Assembly (NCBI GenBank): GCA_028816945.1
Contig: JAPPQG010000211.1
Span: 1-7,232, forward strand
Origin: Alphaproteobacteria bacterium
GTDB taxonomy: Bacteria; Pseudomonadota; Alphaproteobacteria; RS24
Direction of reading: 5' to 3'
Length of the DNA stretch: 7,232 nt
The first letter of the stretch is position 1, and each line of letters starts with the position of its first letter. Shown piece by piece: positions 4,987-7,232 of this stretch. The notes under the pieces were generated by a model that was not told the origin of the DNA, did no database searches, and saw only the letters and a list, made by a program, of their open reading frames with translations. A program made the translations under genes and the position numbers.

Positions 4987-7082
4987 CCCGATTCTAAATA
5001 CCGTATGGCTTCGTCGCGGCGGAAGAGGTAGAGCAAGAGACGCAAGGCTTTGCCCCGTTCGCTTGTCAATTTGGGGTCGCTTTCTAATATAAGTTTTGTA
5101 TCATCATATATGGCGGGCAGTAAATCGGCATGTAATTCTATATCGGCAATACGGAATGTGGGTAAGCCACTTTGCCTTGTGCCAAGCAATTCGCCTGTGC
5201 CACGCAAAGCTAAATCTTCTTCGGCAATTAAAAATCCATCTTCTGTCTTGCGCATAATTTTTAGCCGTGCTTGTGCCATATCGCCCAAAGGCGGACGATA
5301 AAGGAGCAGGCAGTTTGAATCAGTCGCCCCGCGCCCAACACGCCCGCGCAACTGGTGTAATTGGCTAAGCCCGAACCGCTCTGCATGTTCAATAATCATA
5401 ACACTTGCCTTTGGAATATCGACCCCCACTTCAACCACAGTTGTCGCAACTAAAATAGCCAATGCGCCGTCTTGAAATTGCTTCATCACAGCGTCTTTTT
5501 CTTTATTTTTCATCTGCCCATGAATAAGCCCAACCGCGCCCCCGTAAATTTTTTGCAGCATTTTTGCCCGCGCTTCAGCGGCGGCTAAATCGACAGTTTC
5601 GCTTTCAGCAACTAGCGGGCAGACCCAATAGGCTTGTCGTCCACTTTCAATCAGCCGTTTGAGGCTAGCAATCACTTCATCTATACGGTCGAGACTAATC
5701 AGGCGGGTTTTTATTGGCTTTCGCCCCGGCAATTTTTCCCGCAAGCGGGATATATCCATATCCCCATAAACAGCCAAAGTCAGGGTGCGGGGGATTGGCG
5801 TGGCTGTCATCACAAGCACATCGACGCCTTGTTTCTCTTGCCCTTTGGCAGATAAAGTCATGCGCTGATGAACGCCAAAACGGTGTTGTTCATCAACAAC
5901 AATCATGCCTAATCCGTGAAATTGCACATCTTCTTGGAATAGGGCGTGCGTGCCGATAATAATTTGTATATCACCTTGTGCGAGGTCGGCTAGAATCTCA
6001 TTGCGCTTTTTGCCCTTATGGCGACCCGTTAAGAGGGCAGCCTGTATGCCAATTTCATCACAAAGCGGGATAAGGGTTTGCGCATGTTGGCGGGCAAGAA
6101 TTTCAGTTGGGGCCATAATGGCGGCTTGTTTACCGCTTTCCACCGCCGCAAGCATGGCCATAAAAGCAATAATGGTTTTACCACTGCCAACATCACCCTG
6201 TAAAAGACGCAACATGCGCTTATCGGCCGCCATATCGTGTGTAATGTCTTTAATGACGGCTTCTTGGGCGGGCGTTAAGGAAAAGGGCAGGATTTTACGC
6301 AACTCTGCCTGTTTTTCACCCGTGCCAGCAAGGACAAGGCCGGGTTTTGCCCGCCTCCTTGCCCGCACAAGCGCAAGGGCAAGTTGATTGGCAAGCAATT
6401 CATCATAGGCAAGCCTTTGCCGTGCGAGCGTGTCAGGCAGTAAGTCGGCCATTGTTTGTGGCGCATGGGCTTGCTGTAAGGCGGTTTGCCAATTCGGCCA
6501 GTTTTGTTTTTTCAGCCAATTTTGCTCTTGCCATTCAGCTAAATCGGGCAGTACGGCTAATGCGTTACGGATGGCTTTGCTAAGCGGTTTTGCGTTAAGC
6601 CCTGTTGTGAGTGGATAAATTGGTTCAATAATCGGCATGTCAGCAAATTCTGCTTCTGTGAGAATATGGTCGGGATGAACGATTTGCAGGGCATCACGGA
6701 AAGATTCCACCCGCCCAGAAATAATGCGCCGTTGGCCGATAGGTAAATTGCGCGCCAGCCAATCGGCTTTGGCATTAAAAAAAACAAGATTTAGCCAGCC
6801 CGTATCATTGCCACAGAGAATTCGATAGGGCAGGCGGCGGCGCGCTTGGACGGGCGGTGGCGTATGTTTAGTAATTTCCACATCGAAAGTTGCTATACGG
6901 CCAATTTCCGCATCAACAATCGATGGACGATAGCTGCGGTCAATAATGCCACTTGGCAAATGCCAGCATAAATCAATTAACATTGTGCCGCATAGGCGGG
7001 CGAGTAATTGCGCTAATTTCGGCCCAATTCCTTGCAGGCTAGTTGTTTCAGCAAAAAGCGGGTTTAAGATAGGCGGGCGAAT
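4983..7082 (-). CDS. recG: ATP-dependent DNA helicase RecG, probable ATT start
   Basis: RecG is a monomeric superfamily 2 helicase that reverses stalled replication forks and unwinds branched intermediates. With the proposed start it is 699 aa, the family's usual length. Residues 2-31 carry the typical N-terminus (RPPILNPLFA, then LQGIGPKLAQLLARL). The wedge/OB region covers about 60-145. Helicase motifs are GDVGSGKT (296-303), DEQH (397-400), TATPIPRT (426-433), TVVEVGVD (548-555) and QLRGRVGR (577-584); RGTGELLGTRQSG (627-639) lies in the RecG-specific C-terminal region. The first ATG in frame (6983-6981) would lose 33 conserved residues. Between the upstream in-frame TGA (7115-7113) and that ATG there is no ATG, GTG or TTG. 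ATT at 7082-7080 comes directly before the conserved RPPILN, where relatives have Met, and ACGAGG (7094-7089) lies 6 nt upstream. An ATG-to-ATT sequencing error or mutation is the alternative. Confidence 0.95.
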   Translation of the reverse strand: MRPPILNPLFAETTSLQGIGPKLAQLLARLCGTMLIDLCWHLPSGIIDRSYRPSIVDAEIGRIATFDVEITKHTPPPVQARRRLPYRILCGNDTGWLNLVFFNAKADWLARNLPIGQRRIISGRVESFRDALQIVHPDHILTEAEFADMPIIEPIYPLTTGLNAKPLSKAIRNALAVLPDLAEWQEQNWLKKQNWPNWQTALQQAHAPQTMADLLPDTLARQRLAYDELLANQLALALVRARRRAKPGLVLAGTGEKQAELRKILPFSLTPAQEAVIKDITHDMAADKRMLRLLQGDVGSGKTIIAFMAMLAAVESGKQAAIMAPTEILARQHAQTLIPLCDEIGIQAALLTGRHKGKKRNEILADLAQGDIQIIIGTHALFQEDVQFHGLGMIVVDEQHRFGVHQRMTLSAKGQEKQGVDVLVMTATPIPRTLTLAVYGDMDISRLREKLPGRKPIKTRLISLDRIDEVIASLKRLIESGRQAYWVCPLVAESETVDLAAAEARAKMLQKIYGGAVGLIHGQMKNKEKDAVMKQFQDGALAILVATTVVEVGVDIPKASVMIIEHAERFGLSQLHQLRGRVGRGATDSNCLLLYRPPLGDMAQARLKIMRKTEDGFLIAEEDLALRGTGELLGTRQSGLPTFRIADIELHADLLPAIYDDTKLILESDPKLTSERGKALRLLLYLFRRDEAIRYLESG

Positions 7083-7088
7083 AATATA

Positions 7089-7094
7089 CCTCGT
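7089..7094 (-). promoter_or_regulatory. Ribosome-binding site deciding the recG start
   Basis: ACGAGG on the minus strand ends 6 nt before the ATT at 7082. That spacing is close to ideal for this ATT; the neighbouring ATT (7085-7083) would be only 3 nt away, and the next ATG (6983) is over 100 nt away with no comparable site at the right distance. Confidence 0.6.
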
Positions 7095-7107
7095 AATTCT
7101 ATTTTTG

Positions 7108-7140
7108 ATATGTCATTATCTATTATCAATATGTCATTAT
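7108..7140. repeat. 12-bp direct repeat in the recG-sdhE promoter region
   Basis: ATATGTCATTAT occurs exactly at 7108-7119 and 7129-7140, start to start 21 bp, which is two helical turns. On the minus strand each copy places a -10-like hexamer: TATAAT (7141-7136) and GATAAT (7120-7115). The repeat may be a paired regulator site or a duplicated recG promoter element. Confidence 0.65.
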
Positions 7141-7162
7141 ACAATGATTCACGAGCTGTAAA
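7136..7162 (-). promoter_or_regulatory. Possible recG promoter
   Basis: A consensus -10 TATAAT (7141-7136) has TTTACA (7162-7157) upstream with a 15-bp spacer, shorter than the usual 17. It would give a leader of roughly 45-50 nt before the ATT start. The -35 directly abuts the sdhE start codon, so recG transcription and sdhE initiation could interfere. Confidence 0.35.
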
Positions 7163-7232
7163 ATGCCTGCCATACCGAAAAATATCGCTGAGTTTGATGA
7201 CCGCCGCAAAAAAATCTATTTCCAGTCTTCAC
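7163..7232 (+). CDS. sdhE: Succinate dehydrogenase assembly factor SdhE, N-terminal part (runs off the window)
   Basis: The first 23 codons of a gene cut by the window end are visible: MPAIPKNIAEFDD, then RRKKIYFQSS. SdhE proteins (DUF339) are about 80-100 aa and start with a short acidic/polar lead and an RRK-L-x-F-x-S/A-x-HRG stretch, which this matches; the next codon begins with C, as His would. SdhE promotes covalent attachment of FAD to the flavoprotein subunit of succinate dehydrogenase. An in-frame TGA at 7145-7147 and no other ATG fix the start at 7163. The ribosome-binding site is weak (GAG at 7153-7155). It is divergent from recG, a pairing common in Alphaproteobacteria. The RGxxE motif that would settle the family lies beyond the window. 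Confidence 0.72.
   Translation, partial: MPAIPKNIAEFDDRRKKIYFQSS

Noticed and set aside
5950..6387. 145-codon forward frame opposite recG
   Set aside because: It lies antisense to the conserved helicase core. Its composition (rich in Ala, Arg, Ser, Cys) is what the reverse of a GC-richer coding strand gives.
4983..6983. Annotating recG from the first ATG (666 aa)
   Set aside because: This would drop 33 residues that match the conserved RecG N-terminus and have a ribosome-binding site at the right distance from an ATT. A truncated RecG is the less likely reading.

Overview
The window is a chromosomal housekeeping segment of an alphaproteobacterium of moderate to low GC content. The evidence is the gene set and order (glmU, glmS, a DUF502 membrane protein, recG opposed to it, then sdhE divergent from recG) and the alphaproteobacterial look of the RecG N-terminus and the SdhE start. 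Genus cannot be fixed from the sequence.

Layout. Positions 1-50 hold the last 15 codons of an unidentified upstream gene. A 215-bp AT-rich spacer with several short tandem repeats leads to glmU (266-1633). After 57 bp that again consist largely of degenerate ~11-bp repeats comes glmS (1691-3517). GlmS makes glucosamine-6-phosphate from fructose-6-phosphate and glutamine; GlmU carries out the last two steps to UDP-GlcNAc, the precursor for peptidoglycan and LPS. Next is an AT-rich gene for a 131-residue lipoprotein of unknown function (3527-3922), then a second, partly decayed copy of the glmS 3' end (about 3935-3987). A very small lipoprotein gene (35 codons) lies on the minus strand at 4033-4140. 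A divergent spacer leads to the DUF502/COV1-like membrane protein gene (4264-4917), which converges on recG (minus strand, 4983-7082). Between recG and the truncated sdhE (from 7163) is an 80-bp divergent promoter region with a 12-bp direct repeat.

Most notable points. (1) The lipoprotein gene sits between two copies of the last 30 bp of glmS. They differ at two positions, both synonymous, so both encode the GlmS tail NLAKSVTVE plus a stop. This is what a module inserted into the glmS 3' end, bringing a replacement end with it, would leave behind. No recombinase gene is present. (2) The recG reading frame has no ATG, GTG or TTG in the part encoding the conserved N-terminus. The best start is an ATT at 7082-7080, placed 6 nt after ACGAGG, so recG may use a rare AUU start. 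(3) A 35-aa lipoprotein with a strong ribosome-binding site is easily missed by gene callers.

The remaining genes are ordinary core functions: cell-envelope precursor synthesis, replication-fork repair (RecG), and flavinylation of succinate dehydrogenase (SdhE).
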